Assembly: GCF_028830055.1 (NCBI RefSeq)
Contig: NZ_CP101655.1
Span: 2,941,382-3,005,381, forward strand
Reading direction: 5' to 3'
DNA from: Pseudomonas serboccidentalis
GTDB lineage: Bacteria; Pseudomonadota; Gammaproteobacteria; Pseudomonadales; Pseudomonadaceae
Length of the DNA: 64,000 nucleotides
Shown: one piece after another, positions 56,068 through 63,418 of the stretch
Numbering within the stretch: the stretch's first letter is position 1
How the letters are laid out: every line of letters starts with the position of its first letter
Program-made: the position numbers and the translations under genes
The notes under the pieces: generated by a model
Seen by the model: the letters and a program-made list of their open reading frames with translations, nothing else
Databases searched by the model: none
Told to the model about the DNA's origin: nothing

Positions 56068-56814
56068 ATGATCGTTTTGAACAGAGAAGTGGGCGAATCG
56101 CTACGGCGGGACAAATATGTCAACGTCCAGGGTGGTGACTTCAATCTCTACGGTCATTTTGCCGACTTCGTCAGACTGACCAAAAGTTGGGAAAACATGG
56201 AGCCTGACAGTTACTACGGTCAGGCCGAAGCCGGCATGCGTTACCGTCGTTACAGCGACTTCGAGTACAACCCGAAAACACGCGAATTGAAGCAACTCGA
56301 GCATCGCGCGTACGTGCAGTCGAAAGAGAACAACGCCTATGTTGGCGGCCTGGTACGACACTTTCAGGACTTCTCCGATGAAGTGATTACTTCACCGGTG
56401 ATGCGCAGCCTGATCGACACGGATTTTGAAGTGTACAAAAGCGTGCTGCCGGAAGAATTGCACGATGAAATCTGGCAGTGCCAGATCCATCAGATCCGCA
56501 TCGAGATCAAACCCGGCAAACAACTGGAAATCACTCCGGAAGGCATTCACTGCGACGGCTATCCGTTCAGCGGTGTGCACTTCTGGGGGCGCAACAATGT
56601 CGAGGGCGCGGAGAGTCGTCTGTACGACATCCACGAGCATCAACTGGCGTCGACCACTTACCAGGAAATTCTCGACACCACCTACTTCCTCGATCGCGAT
56701 ATGCGCCACTACGTGACCCCGGCGCGCAACACGCACACCCATGCCATGGCGTACCGGCAGATTCTGGCGATTTCCTTCTCGCGGCCCGGGACCGCTTTCG
56801 ACATTGTTCGCTAA
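56068..56814 (+). CDS. Fe(II)/2-oxoglutarate dioxygenase (amino-acid hydroxylase type)
   Basis: This 248-residue protein matches the 2OG-Fe dioxygenase family that includes Bacillus isoleucine 4-hydroxylase IDO. The iron triad is H161 and D163 (EGIHCDGYPF) and H214 (DRDMRHYVTPAR), with R230 as probable 2-oxoglutarate ligand. VEGAESRLYDI is the usual mid-domain block. I choose the ATG at 56068, with GGAG nine bases upstream. Overlap with a GNAT gene and the AzlCD exporter nearby suggest production and export of a modified amino acid; the substrate is unknown. Confidence 0.85.
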   Translation: MIVLNREVGESLRRDKYVNVQGGDFNLYGHFADFVRLTKSWENMEPDSYYGQAEAGMRYRRYSDFEYNPKTRELKQLEHRAYVQSKENNAYVGGLVRHFQDFSDEVITSPVMRSLIDTDFEVYKSVLPEELHDEIWQCQIHQIRIEIKPGKQLEITPEGIHCDGYPFSGVHFWGRNNVEGAESRLYDIHEHQLASTTYQEILDTTYFLDRDMRHYVTPARNTHTHAMAYRQILAISFSRPGTAFDIVR

Positions 56815-57271
56815 TCAGATCACCCCAATCGATGGCGTCGAGTGCTCGACGCCGGTGGTGCTGCGACGCGCCACCGCCAAGGACGCGCAGCGCATGGAGC
56901 GCTTCTTCCGCCAGTTCGACGAAGTGTCGTTCTGCGAGTGGCAGGACGCCAAATGCCTGCGCGGTGTATTGATCCAGAAGACCACCACGGCCTATCTGGC
57001 CTTCGACGTGGAAGGCGAAATCGTCGGTGCGGTGCTCGGCGGCATGCTTGGCAGTCGCGGCACCATCAACCATCTGGCGGTCAGCCTGCGCTATCGCAGC
57101 CAGGGCGTCGGCCAGCGGCTGGTGGAAGCGGCGTCGTCTGACATGAAACGGGTCGGTGTATTACGGATGTTTCTGTTCGTCGACGATGCTAACCTCGCGG
57201 GCAAGCGATTCTGGACTGCCCAGGGTTTTTGCGAACCCCACGGCGAGCGGACATTTGAGAGGGATCTATGA
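56804..57271 (+). CDS. GNAT-family N-acetyltransferase
   Basis: This protein of about 155 residues starts at a TTG at 56804 that overlaps the dioxygenase stop by 11 bases. The frame continues upstream inside the dioxygenase gene, so the start is not certain. The acetyl-CoA motif A is NHLAVSLRYRSQGVGQRLVE, followed by the KRFWTAQGF motif-B region. It overlaps azlC by four bases. It may acetylate an amino acid, for protection or export; that is inference. Confidence 0.82.
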   Translation: MFANQITPIDGVECSTPVVLRRATAKDAQRMERFFRQFDEVSFCEWQDAKCLRGVLIQKTTTAYLAFDVEGEIVGAVLGGMLGSRGTINHLAVSLRYRSQGVGQRLVEAASSDMKRVGVLRMFLFVDDANLAGKRFWTAQGFCEPHGERTFERDL

Positions 57272-57984
57272 ATGAAACGTCCGGCAGTGCGCCGCTGATG
57301 GCCGCCCATCAGCCATCGCGCACGTTCGCCGAAGCCAGCCCGGTGGTGGCCGGTTATTTCACGGTGTCATTCGTGTTCGGGCTGATGGCGGTCAACGCCG
57401 GGCTGCCCATGTGGCTGCCAGTGGCGATGTGCTTGTTCGTCTACGCCGGCGCTTCGCAATTCGCCGCGCTGGCGCTGATCTCAAGTGGCGCTTCGCTGAC
57501 CACCATCGTACTGACCACGTTCCTGATCAACGCGCGGCACATGCTGATGTCGGTGTACATGGCCAAGGCCCTGCGCGCACTGGGGCTCAGCCGCATGGAG
57601 CGCTGGGCTTACGCCGGTGGACTGACCGACGAATCCTTTGCATTTCACAGCGTGAAATTGGGCACCGGTGCACCGGTCAACATTCGTTACCTGATCGGCT
57701 TCAACCTGTTCTGCCACACCTCATGGGTGCTGGGCGGGTTGCTGGGCGCTGTCTGTGCGCAATACGCTTCGCACCTGATCAAATATCAGCTCGACTACGC
57801 CTTGACCGCGATGATGCTCTACGTGCTGGTGTCGCTGTGCAACACCCGCAACAAGCTCATCGCGGCTGCCGCCGCCGTCGCCTGCATGGGTGCGCTGAGC
57901 CTGGTTGGCACCTCGCCATTCAACGTATTCATCGCCACGTTTGTGGGCTGCGGAGTGGGTGTATGCCTGACCAAACGTTCCTGA
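57268..57984 (+). CDS. azlC: AzlC-family amino-acid exporter subunit
   Basis: This 238-residue inner-membrane protein has six or so hydrophobic segments. The family blocks are GYFTVSFVFGLMAVNAGLPM, YAGASQFAALALI and INARHMLMSVYMAK. With AzlD it forms a branched-chain amino-acid exporter (BrnFE type). The ATG overlaps the GNAT stop (ATGA). Confidence 0.9.
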   Translation: MNETSGSAPLMAAHQPSRTFAEASPVVAGYFTVSFVFGLMAVNAGLPMWLPVAMCLFVYAGASQFAALALISSGASLTTIVLTTFLINARHMLMSVYMAKALRALGLSRMERWAYAGGLTDESFAFHSVKLGTGAPVNIRYLIGFNLFCHTSWVLGGLLGAVCAQYASHLIKYQLDYALTAMMLYVLVSLCNTRNKLIAAAAAVACMGALSLVGTSPFNVFIATFVGCGVGVCLTKRS

Positions 57985-58280
57985 TCCTGGTGGTCGCGCT
58001 GATGATGGCCGTGACCTTTCTGCCACGCGCACTGCCACTGCAAGTCAACACCGAGCACTGGCCGCCGTTTATCGCGCGGGCGCTGGAATACCTGCCGGTG
58101 GCGATCGTCGCTGCGATCAGCCTGACACCCTTGTTGATCAAGGATCAGCACATACAGCTCGATCGCCCGGAATTCTATGCAGCGATTCCGACGTTGTTAT
58201 GTGCGTATTTCAGCAAAAACCTCTTTCTCAGTGTGGCGGTTGGGACGGCTGCGTACATTGCGCTCGGTTCGTTCATGTAG
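57963..58280 (+). CDS. azlD: AzlD-family amino-acid exporter subunit
   Basis: This 105-residue, four-segment membrane protein is the small partner of AzlC (MPDQTFLILVVALMMAVTFL, LPRALPLQ). It overlaps the azlC end by 22 bases. Its 3' end overlaps the convergent LysR-family gene by 84 bases, so the last 27 codons are coding on both strands. Confidence 0.88.
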   Translation: MPDQTFLILVVALMMAVTFLPRALPLQVNTEHWPPFIARALEYLPVAIVAAISLTPLLIKDQHIQLDRPEFYAAIPTLLCAYFSKNLFLSVAVGTAAYIALGSFM

Positions 58281-59123
58281 CGGCAGATCGACCACATCGT
58301 TCAAGGCCTGGCCCGACAGGTTCGGGTTGTTCACCGCCAGACGCACTTCGAGGAAATCCTCGAAACCGGGGAAAATCGTCAGGCCGTTCTTTTGCGCGGC
58401 CTCACGCGACACCATGCCGACCGCATCCATCTGGGTGATCAACGACAGCGTCAGGGTCTCGCTGCAGGAATAGACCATGCGCTGACCGTTCTCGTGATTG
58501 CCCAGACCGGCGTCGAGAAAACGCAGAAAGCTGTGGGAATACGGACAATCTTCCGCAGGACGCACCTGAAACTTGTTGCCCAGCAACGTCAGCGGATCGT
58601 TTTCCTGCCCGCAATGCGCGCCGACCACCTGCACCTGCACATCCGGCAGGACGATACTCGGCAGACCCGGACGTTGCGGCCCGATCAGCACCGCGAGGTC
58701 AAAGTCCTCATTCTTCAGCTTGCTGAGGTTTTCCATCGACTCGGCGTAGCTGAATTCCATCTGATAATCAGGAAACACCTCGATCAGGCGTCCGATCATT
58801 CGTCGGTTGAAGTCAGACGACAACGTGTTGTTCAACGCAACCTTCAATGTGCGCTGGCCCGGCACCTTGAGCGCCTCGACCTTTTCTTCCATCTGTCGCG
58901 TGGCAATCAGCACTTTGTCCATGTAGGGCGTCAGCTCAGTGCCTTGCGGCGTCAACGTCAGCCCTTTGTTGGAACGTCGAAACAAGCGGAAACCGAACTG
59001 CTCTTCGACCTTGTTCAACTGCGCGGCCAAGGCCTGCACAGTCAGGCACGAATGCTCGGCTGCGGCCGACAACGAGCCGGTCTGCACGATGCGCATGAGG
59101 TTGCGTAAGGTTCTGCTATCCAT
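58197..59123 (-). CDS. LysR-family transcriptional regulator
   Basis: This 308-residue regulator has an N-terminal winged helix (MDSRTLRNLMRIVQTGSLSA, VQALAAQLNKVEEQFGFRLF) and an effector domain. It is convergent with azlD and overlaps it by 84 bases. The extra C-terminal tail (NVRSRPNRHTEKEVFAEIRT) is hydrophilic and falls in the overlap, so it may be a recent extension. A shorter tail would avoid the overlap. Confidence 0.87.
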   Translation of the reverse strand: MDSRTLRNLMRIVQTGSLSAAAEHSCLTVQALAAQLNKVEEQFGFRLFRRSNKGLTLTPQGTELTPYMDKVLIATRQMEEKVEALKVPGQRTLKVALNNTLSSDFNRRMIGRLIEVFPDYQMEFSYAESMENLSKLKNEDFDLAVLIGPQRPGLPSIVLPDVQVQVVGAHCGQENDPLTLLGNKFQVRPAEDCPYSHSFLRFLDAGLGNHENGQRMVYSCSETLTLSLITQMDAVGMVSREAAQKNGLTIFPGFEDFLEVRLAVNNPNLSGQALNDVVDLPLHERTERNVRSRPNRHTEKEVFAEIRT

Positions 59124-59456
59124 GGGTAATGCCCTCTGAAGTGGGCTGGGTATTGTTGTTTACGAGACTGCCGATCCGGCGTCATATGCCGGCTATATTC
59201 CAGCACCTGAGCATAGTTGTCGCGGATTTAGTAGCGAATTGATGCCCCTGCCGATGGCTGGAAGCTGACACAGGATCGGGATTTTTGATGACGTGGGGGT
59301 GATGAAGGTCAAAAAATACTGACTTGGAATAACAATTCTTGGCTTTTCCCGGGATGTGATCAAAGGAACGAATTGATTCATTTACGGATTAAAAGAAAAC
59401 AAACATCCGTATCTGTACTAGGCTTGAAGGCATGTCACTCAGCAATGGAGGCGGCC
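59124..59456. other. AT-rich intergenic region before the Xre-RES pair
   Basis: This 333-base gap has no gene I can support and is clearly richer in A/T than its surroundings from about 59270 on. TACGGAT and ATCCGTA (59383-59389 and 59405-59411) form an inverted repeat with a 15-base spacer, a possible operator for antitoxin autoregulation. Confidence 0.5.
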
Positions 59457-59867
59457 GTGCCTACCTCATCCCCAGCCCTTACCCCGCGTGAACAACTCGA
59501 CGTCCCCGAAGCCGGGCGCGTCGCGCTGAAGTTCTTCTTCAACCTCATGGAGCGCTGGGGCTGCAACGCCGAGCAGCAGCGAACGCTGTTGGGCGGCGTC
59601 GGCAACACCACGTTCTACAAGTACAAACACCTGCCGTCGAACATACGCTTGCCGCATGACACGCTGGAGCGCATCTCGTACCTGATGGGCATTCACAAGG
59701 CGTTGAGCATCATCTTCAGCAACAGCCGCGAGCGCGCCTACACATGGGTCAGCAGCCCCAACACGGCTGCGCCATTCAATGGCCGAACAGCGCTGGATTA
59801 CATGCTGGCGGGGAGGGTGGTCGACATCGCTGATGTGCGTCGCTACCTCGACGGGGTGCGCGGTTGA
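59457..59867 (+). CDS. Xre/MbcA/ParS-type antitoxin of a RES toxin
   Basis: This 136-residue protein has an N-terminal helical domain (residues 15-75) and a C-terminal DUF2384-type toxin-binding region (ALDYMLAGRVVDIADVRRYL). I choose the GTG at 59457 because TGGAGG stands five bases upstream. The ATG at 59445 would place this site inside the coding region. It overlaps the toxin start by four bases (TTGA). Confidence 0.85.
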   Translation: MPTSSPALTPREQLDVPEAGRVALKFFFNLMERWGCNAEQQRTLLGGVGNTTFYKYKHLPSNIRLPHDTLERISYLMGIHKALSIIFSNSRERAYTWVSSPNTAAPFNGRTALDYMLAGRVVDIADVRRYLDGVRG

Positions 59868-60544
59868 AGGCTCTACCGTTGGTCGAGCCGCAATGGCCCA
59901 AGGCCTATCGGATCGTCAACAGCAGCTTCCCGCCGATTGCGCTGTTTGAAGACGTGCTCGACCCCGAAGACCTGGAAATCGCCTACGCGCTGGAAGCGCT
60001 GACCAACGATCGCCTGATCGAGCAGGCCGGCGTCCTCGCCCGCGTGCGTCCCGAAGACCGACTCTCCGGCCCCGGTTCAACGCCGGTGATGGCGGCGTTT
60101 ACCCACATCGGCAAAAGCAGCCGCTTCACCGATGGCACCTTCGGCGTCTATTACGCCGCCAGCAGCCAGGCCGCCGCCATCGCCGAAACCTGCTATCACC
60201 AGGAACGTTTCCTCGCGGCCACCAACGAAGCGGATCTTGAGCTGACCATGCGTACTTACGTCAATCGCGTGGTTAAACCGCTGCACGACGTTCGTCATGA
60301 CTTTCCCGATTTACATCAACCCGATCCAGACGCCTATGGCCCGTCACAGGCGTTTGCCCGACAACTGCGCGAGTCTGAATCCTGGGGCCTGCTCTACAAC
60401 AGCGTCCGCCTGCCGGGCCATGAATGTGTCGCCGCGTTTCGGCCGCCGGCGGTGTCGATTCCGAAACAGGGCAAGCACCTGCGTTATGTGTGGAGTGCGA
60501 GCCAGCGCAGGATTTCGTTTGTGTTTGAGATCAATCAGGTTTGA
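59864..60544 (+). CDS. RES-domain toxin
   Basis: This 226-residue RES-family toxin has the family pattern with Arg near YRIV and RFTDGTFGVYYAAS, Glu in AIAETCYHQE and Ser in SWGLLYNSVRLPG. RES toxins degrade NAD+. The start is TTG at 59864, overlapping the antitoxin TGA, so toxin synthesis is coupled. The gene looks intact. Confidence 0.88.
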   Translation: MKALPLVEPQWPKAYRIVNSSFPPIALFEDVLDPEDLEIAYALEALTNDRLIEQAGVLARVRPEDRLSGPGSTPVMAAFTHIGKSSRFTDGTFGVYYAASSQAAAIAETCYHQERFLAATNEADLELTMRTYVNRVVKPLHDVRHDFPDLHQPDPDAYGPSQAFARQLRESESWGLLYNSVRLPGHECVAAFRPPAVSIPKQGKHLRYVWSASQRRISFVFEINQV

Positions 60545-60548
60545 AACG

Positions 60549-60577
60549 CAAAAAGCCCTCGCAATAGCGAGGGCCTT
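60549..60577 (-). terminator. Terminator of the minus-strand small gene
   Basis: AAAAAGCCCTCGC and GCGAGGGCCTTA pair around AATA. The run of A on the plus strand gives a T-run for minus-strand transcripts, so it serves the gene ending at 60588. Confidence 0.8.
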
Positions 60578-60587
60578 ACACCAGTGT

Positions 60588-60869
60588 TTACATCAACGGC
60601 TTGTCCGGCGGCGCATCCATTACTTTCACGACATCATCGATCAGCGCCTTGCTTAACTCCTGCAAATACTGTGAGGCATAAGCGTGAAGATCAGGATCGC
60701 GCGAGACTGTGGAATCTGCGGTCAGTAGCTTGGAGATGTGAAGCAAATGTGAGGCGTGCGAGAGAGCGGCGATTACTGGAACGCCACGATTGGTGAGGAA
60801 CAGCGCTTGATTGGCCTGGAAGGAAAAGTGCGTGAGGCCTGGGGTTTTCAATTCGAGGTAGTCGGTCAT
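60588..60869 (-). CDS. Small conserved protein, DUF3077-like (copy C)
   Basis: This 93-residue soluble protein starts MTDYLELKTPGLTHFSFQAN. Its middle, GVPVIAALSHASHLLHISKL, matches the DUF3077 pattern (a G-x-P turn, then helix with HASxLL). It is more distant from copies A and B than they are from each other. It has its own terminator, a motif before the start shared with copy A, and a leader element shared with copy A. Function unknown. Confidence 0.7.
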   Translation of the reverse strand: MTDYLELKTPGLTHFSFQANQALFLTNRGVPVIAALSHASHLLHISKLLTADSTVSRDPDLHAYASQYLQELSKALIDDVVKVMDAPPDKPLM

Positions 60870-60890
60870 TTCGCTTCACCTGCCGTAAGG

Positions 60891-60908
60891 AAGTGTCGTG
60901 AGGTGACC
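60891..60908 (-). promoter_or_regulatory. Shared start-proximal motif of copy C
   Basis: AAGTGTCGTGAGGTG on the plus strand differs at two of 15 bases from the motif before copy A at 27092. It lies 21 bases before the start codon. Confidence 0.45.
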
Positions 60909-61039
60909 GTTTCTGCAGCTCTGTGAATTGCTGATGGATCAATGGCATTCATTTGTGAACTCCCTGTATCAAATGAGAGCCGCCATTTTCGTTCTCAGGC
61001 GAAAGGGTGGCAGCTATGCGCAGGCTGAGAAACCGGAGA

Positions 61040-61195
61040 TACAGGAACCCGGCAGACCCGAAGGTCTCCCACGCACAGCCGCCATTACACTTTGATGCGG
61101 GCACAAAAAAGCGCCGGCAATCGTGATTTGGGGCGCTGGTGCGCCTGCATCTTACGCGGGTTCTCAGGCCCGGTCGCTGAATTGGCAGCAACGGG
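61040..61195 (-). promoter_or_regulatory. Conserved leader element, copy 2
   Basis: The first block (61049-61071) folds on the minus strand as AGACC-UUCG-GGUCU; it aligns without gaps to 27177-27199, with two pairs changed in a compensatory way. The second block (61157-61191) carries GTCGCTGAATTGGCAGC. Block spacing is 85 bases here and 73 at copy 1. The first block also reads NGGCAWETFGSAG in the frame that gives NGGCVWDAFERAG at copy 1. The rest of 60870-61335 shows no gene. Confidence 0.45.
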
Positions 61196-61265
61196 TTTGA
61201 CGGTAGCTTGCGGAGGACGGATGCGCAATCGTGGCCAGGTGGTGGCTGTTGGTGTTTTTTTATGG

Positions 61266-61303
61266 TGCAACACTTATGTTGCATGCGTAGCAAATATGTT
61301 GCA
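61266..61303. promoter_or_regulatory. hicO: Paired HicB-type operators
   Basis: TGCAACA-CTTA-TGTTGCA (61266-61283) is a perfect inverted repeat. A second, shorter one, GCAA-ATATG-TTGC (61290-61302), follows. They lie 33-70 bases before hicA, where HicB would bind to repress its own operon. Confidence 0.55.
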
Positions 61304-61335
61304 CATTCGCTTTACCGAAACGGCGAGTGATGCAC

Positions 61336-61518
61336 ATGAAGTACAGCGAGTTTCGGCGATGGTTGAAAGCCCAAGGCGTTGAGTTTCAAACCGGCAAGGG
61401 CAGCCACTTCAAGGTTTCCTTGAATGGCAAATCAACTGTGTTTCCCGACCATGGAGCCAAGGAAATGGGCGAAGGGTTGAGAAAATCGATAATCAAACAG
61501 CTGGGCCTCAAGGATTGA
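61336..61518 (+). CDS. hicA: HicA mRNA-interferase toxin
   Basis: This 60-residue toxin has a double-stranded-RNA-binding-like fold with catalytic H24 in GKGSHFKV. The ATG at 61336 gives MKYSEFRRWLKAQGVEFQTG, the usual family start; GTG at 61327 and ATG at 61330 are less well placed. hicB follows after 31 bases. Confidence 0.92.
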   Translation: MKYSEFRRWLKAQGVEFQTGKGSHFKVSLNGKSTVFPDHGAKEMGEGLRKSIIKQLGLKD

Positions 61519-61549
61519 GGCTCAGCTGTACCCCATGAGAGGAATCGTG

Positions 61550-61975
61550 ATGTTCGAATATGCGTTGGAAGTTCACGAAGAGCCGGACAGTGTCTGGTTG
61601 TCCTGCGCAGAAATTCCTGAGATGCACGCCGTTGGCGACACCCTCGAGCAAGCGTTGGACACCGCCATTGATGCAATCGAGACGGCGCTCTCGATATACG
61701 TTGATGATCGCCGGTTGATTCCGACCGGTCAGGCAGGAGAACAGAAGAGTGACGTCGTACTGCGTTTACCTGCGCTGACTGCTGCGAAGGTTGCGCTGTG
61801 GAATACGCTTCTGGAGTCTGGTGTGAGCAAGGCAGAGCTGGCACGGCGTCTCGGCGTGCAACGGCCTCAGGTAGATCGCCTGGTTGATTTCCTGCATCAC
61901 TCCAAGATCGAGAACGTTGAGCGTGCGTTGCAACAGCTTGGACGGCGGATTTCGCTTTCGGTGGAAGCTGCATAA
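61550..61975 (+). CDS. hicB: HicB antitoxin
   Basis: This 141-residue protein has an N-terminal HicB partial RNase-H-like fold (MFEYALEVHEEPDSVWLSCA, EIPEMHAVGDTLEQALDTA) and a C-terminal helix-turn-helix (VSKAELARRLGVQRPQVDRL). It neutralises HicA and represses the operon. GAGG seven bases before ATG 61550 supports the start. Confidence 0.92.
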   Translation: MFEYALEVHEEPDSVWLSCAEIPEMHAVGDTLEQALDTAIDAIETALSIYVDDRRLIPTGQAGEQKSDVVLRLPALTAAKVALWNTLLESGVSKAELARRLGVQRPQVDRLVDFLHHSKIENVERALQQLGRRISLSVEAA

Positions 61976-62019
61976 GTTCAGCAAGCGAGCGTTGGAGAAA
62001 GTAGCTGAAGGCGAAGAAA

Positions 62020-62178
62020 GGCATAGCAGATGAACTAGAGCGATTTCAGACGGACTTGCTGGAATCTGTACGTCATATGAAGGCTGGAAAGGCCGCGCGC
62101 GTAACGCAAGTGCCGCTCTCGGCGGCTACTGAAGAACAAAGGAAGGCCGGTGTTTCTCAACGCGTTTCGCCTACGTAA
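62020..62178 (+). pseudogene. Truncated HTH (HigA-type) antitoxin gene
   Basis: Without any start codon, the frame reads GIADELERFQTDLLESVRHM then KAGKAARVTQVPLSAATEEQ and RKAGVSQ, and stops eight codons later. This is the N-terminal half of the familiar HigA-type antitoxin (DELERFQxDLLxSVxQMKAG). The helix-turn-helix normally beginning at GxSQ is missing. It lies just after hicB. Family assignment is by recognition. Confidence 0.6.
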
Positions 62179-62212
62179 GCTCCGTAGAAACACGAGAAAA
62201 ATAGGGTGGTGG

Positions 62213-62264
62213 AAAAATAGGGCCAGACCACTGATTCAGTTGAAAACGTGGTCTGGCCCTTATT
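62213..62264 (-). terminator. Long palindrome, terminator of the minus-strand gene
   Basis: Perfect 12-bp arms GGGCCAGACCAC and GTGGTCTGGCCC are flanked by AATA/TTATT. On the minus strand a T-run (TATTTTT) follows, 10 bases past the stop of the membrane-protein gene. The sequence resembles palindromes seen near REP-type transposase genes (inference). Confidence 0.7.
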
Positions 62265-62273
62265 TCCCATAGA

Positions 62274-62822
62274 TCACGGTCGCGTATCGCTCACCCATTC
62301 TGGTCGAATTACGGCTAGCGGAGGATTTTGGGCAAGCACTTCAAAGATGAATTGTTGATCTTGTTTATGAGTGTCGTCGACGGACTTTGAATGCAATCGG
62401 AACCGGACTTCGATCCTGTTCAAGCGATACCGGCCCTCGCGCACAGCGCTTATGCCGTTCTGATTAATGTGGCCGACTGGGAAAGTGTAAGCCGCACCGC
62501 TTTGTCCAATTAGCGACCACCCTTTGTGGCTTGGTGTCTCGTAAACCTCGTCACCGATCTGAAGCTGGACTGCAGTCATCATCACAAAGCATGGGTGTGG
62601 TCCCACGTTGAAAGGGCGGACAGAAACTACATAGACTATCTCACCTTCGCCGCGATCAAGCGGTTCGACGTTTACCACTGGAACAACGTATGGCCGATAT
62701 TTCGCTCGGTACTCACGCCGAAGGTAATAAAGGGTGACTGCGGTGATTACGAGTGCGATTAGCGCTATAGCCGCAGTAACTGCGTTGGCATAGTCAGTGG
62801 AGAATGTTTTGAGCCATTCCAT
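62274..62822 (-). CDS. Hypothetical membrane-anchored protein
   Basis: This 182-residue protein has one N-terminal membrane helix (residues 12-34, YANAVTAAIALIALVITAVT), a basic stop-transfer segment (YLRREYRAKYRP) and a beta-rich soluble domain that would face the cytoplasm. I do not recognise it. Its place between toxin-antitoxin genes and a tRNA, and base usage less GC-rich than the core genes, suggest accessory origin. Confidence 0.65.
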   Translation of the reverse strand: MEWLKTFSTDYANAVTAAIALIALVITAVTLYYLRREYRAKYRPYVVPVVNVEPLDRGEGEIVYVVSVRPFNVGPHPCFVMMTAVQLQIGDEVYETPSHKGWSLIGQSGAAYTFPVGHINQNGISAVREGRYRLNRIEVRFRLHSKSVDDTHKQDQQFIFEVLAQNPPLAVIRPEWVSDTRP

Positions 62823-62887
62823 AGCGTGCCTCCAAGGCGAACCGCACGTCGTTATTACGTCGCTTATTACGTCTTACGCAAACAACA

Positions 62888-62917
62888 AAGCCCCTGCATT
62901 TCTGCAGGGGCTTTGTT
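62888..62917 (-). terminator. Terminator of tRNA-Thr
   Basis: AAAGCCCCTGCA and TGCAGGGGCTTT pair around TTTC, six bases past the tRNA 3' end in its direction of transcription. Confidence 0.9.
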
Positions 62918-62922
62918 TTGTA

Positions 62923-62998
<76 letters not shown>

Positions 62999-63418
62999 GT
63001 GTGGGCGACGATTATAGCGATTGGGTTGGTTCTGTAAACCCCTGAATTCAGACTATTTTTACGCAAGCGCTGGATCAGGCGTGGTGTGGGCTGTGTCGTT
63101 GGGGTTTCAGCCGCAGAATTGGGCTTCCTGGCGGTCAATCCAGCCTGAGAGTGATGGCAGGATTTCGGCACCGGTCAAGCACCCATTTTCCTCGTTTATG
63201 TCCTTTTGATTGGAAGCTTATGCACAACGGATCGGCGCGATGTTGGTGTTGCAGGGGATTTTGTGGACACGTTCTCATTTTGTGCGCAAAGCCCTGTTTT
63301 ACAGGTTTTTTATCCATGTGAACAAAAAATGACCAATGCTGTTTCTGTCACGTAAAGGCCGTGGATATTGGATCCACGGGAAAACCATCAACAGAGTTAT
63401 CCACAGGCTGTAAAGGTT
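62999..63418. other. Intergenic region with DnaA-box-like sites
   Basis: This 420-base gap shows no gene I can support. It contains TTATGCACA (63218-63226) and TTATCCACA (63397-63405), both matching the DnaA box TTATNCACA, plus a near-match TTATCCATG around 63310. Another perfect box, on the other strand, lies in the following gene at 63647-63655. Confidence 0.45.

Noticed and set aside
61975..62033. Toxin C-terminus in front of the antitoxin stump
   Set aside because: A short frame (KFSKRALEKVAEGEERHSR) is open there, but it has no recognisable family and is in a different frame from the stump; chance is more likely.
62999..63418. Chromosome origin
   Set aside because: No dnaA, dnaN or rpmH nearby, only loosely spaced DnaA-box-like sites and no AT-rich unwinding element.
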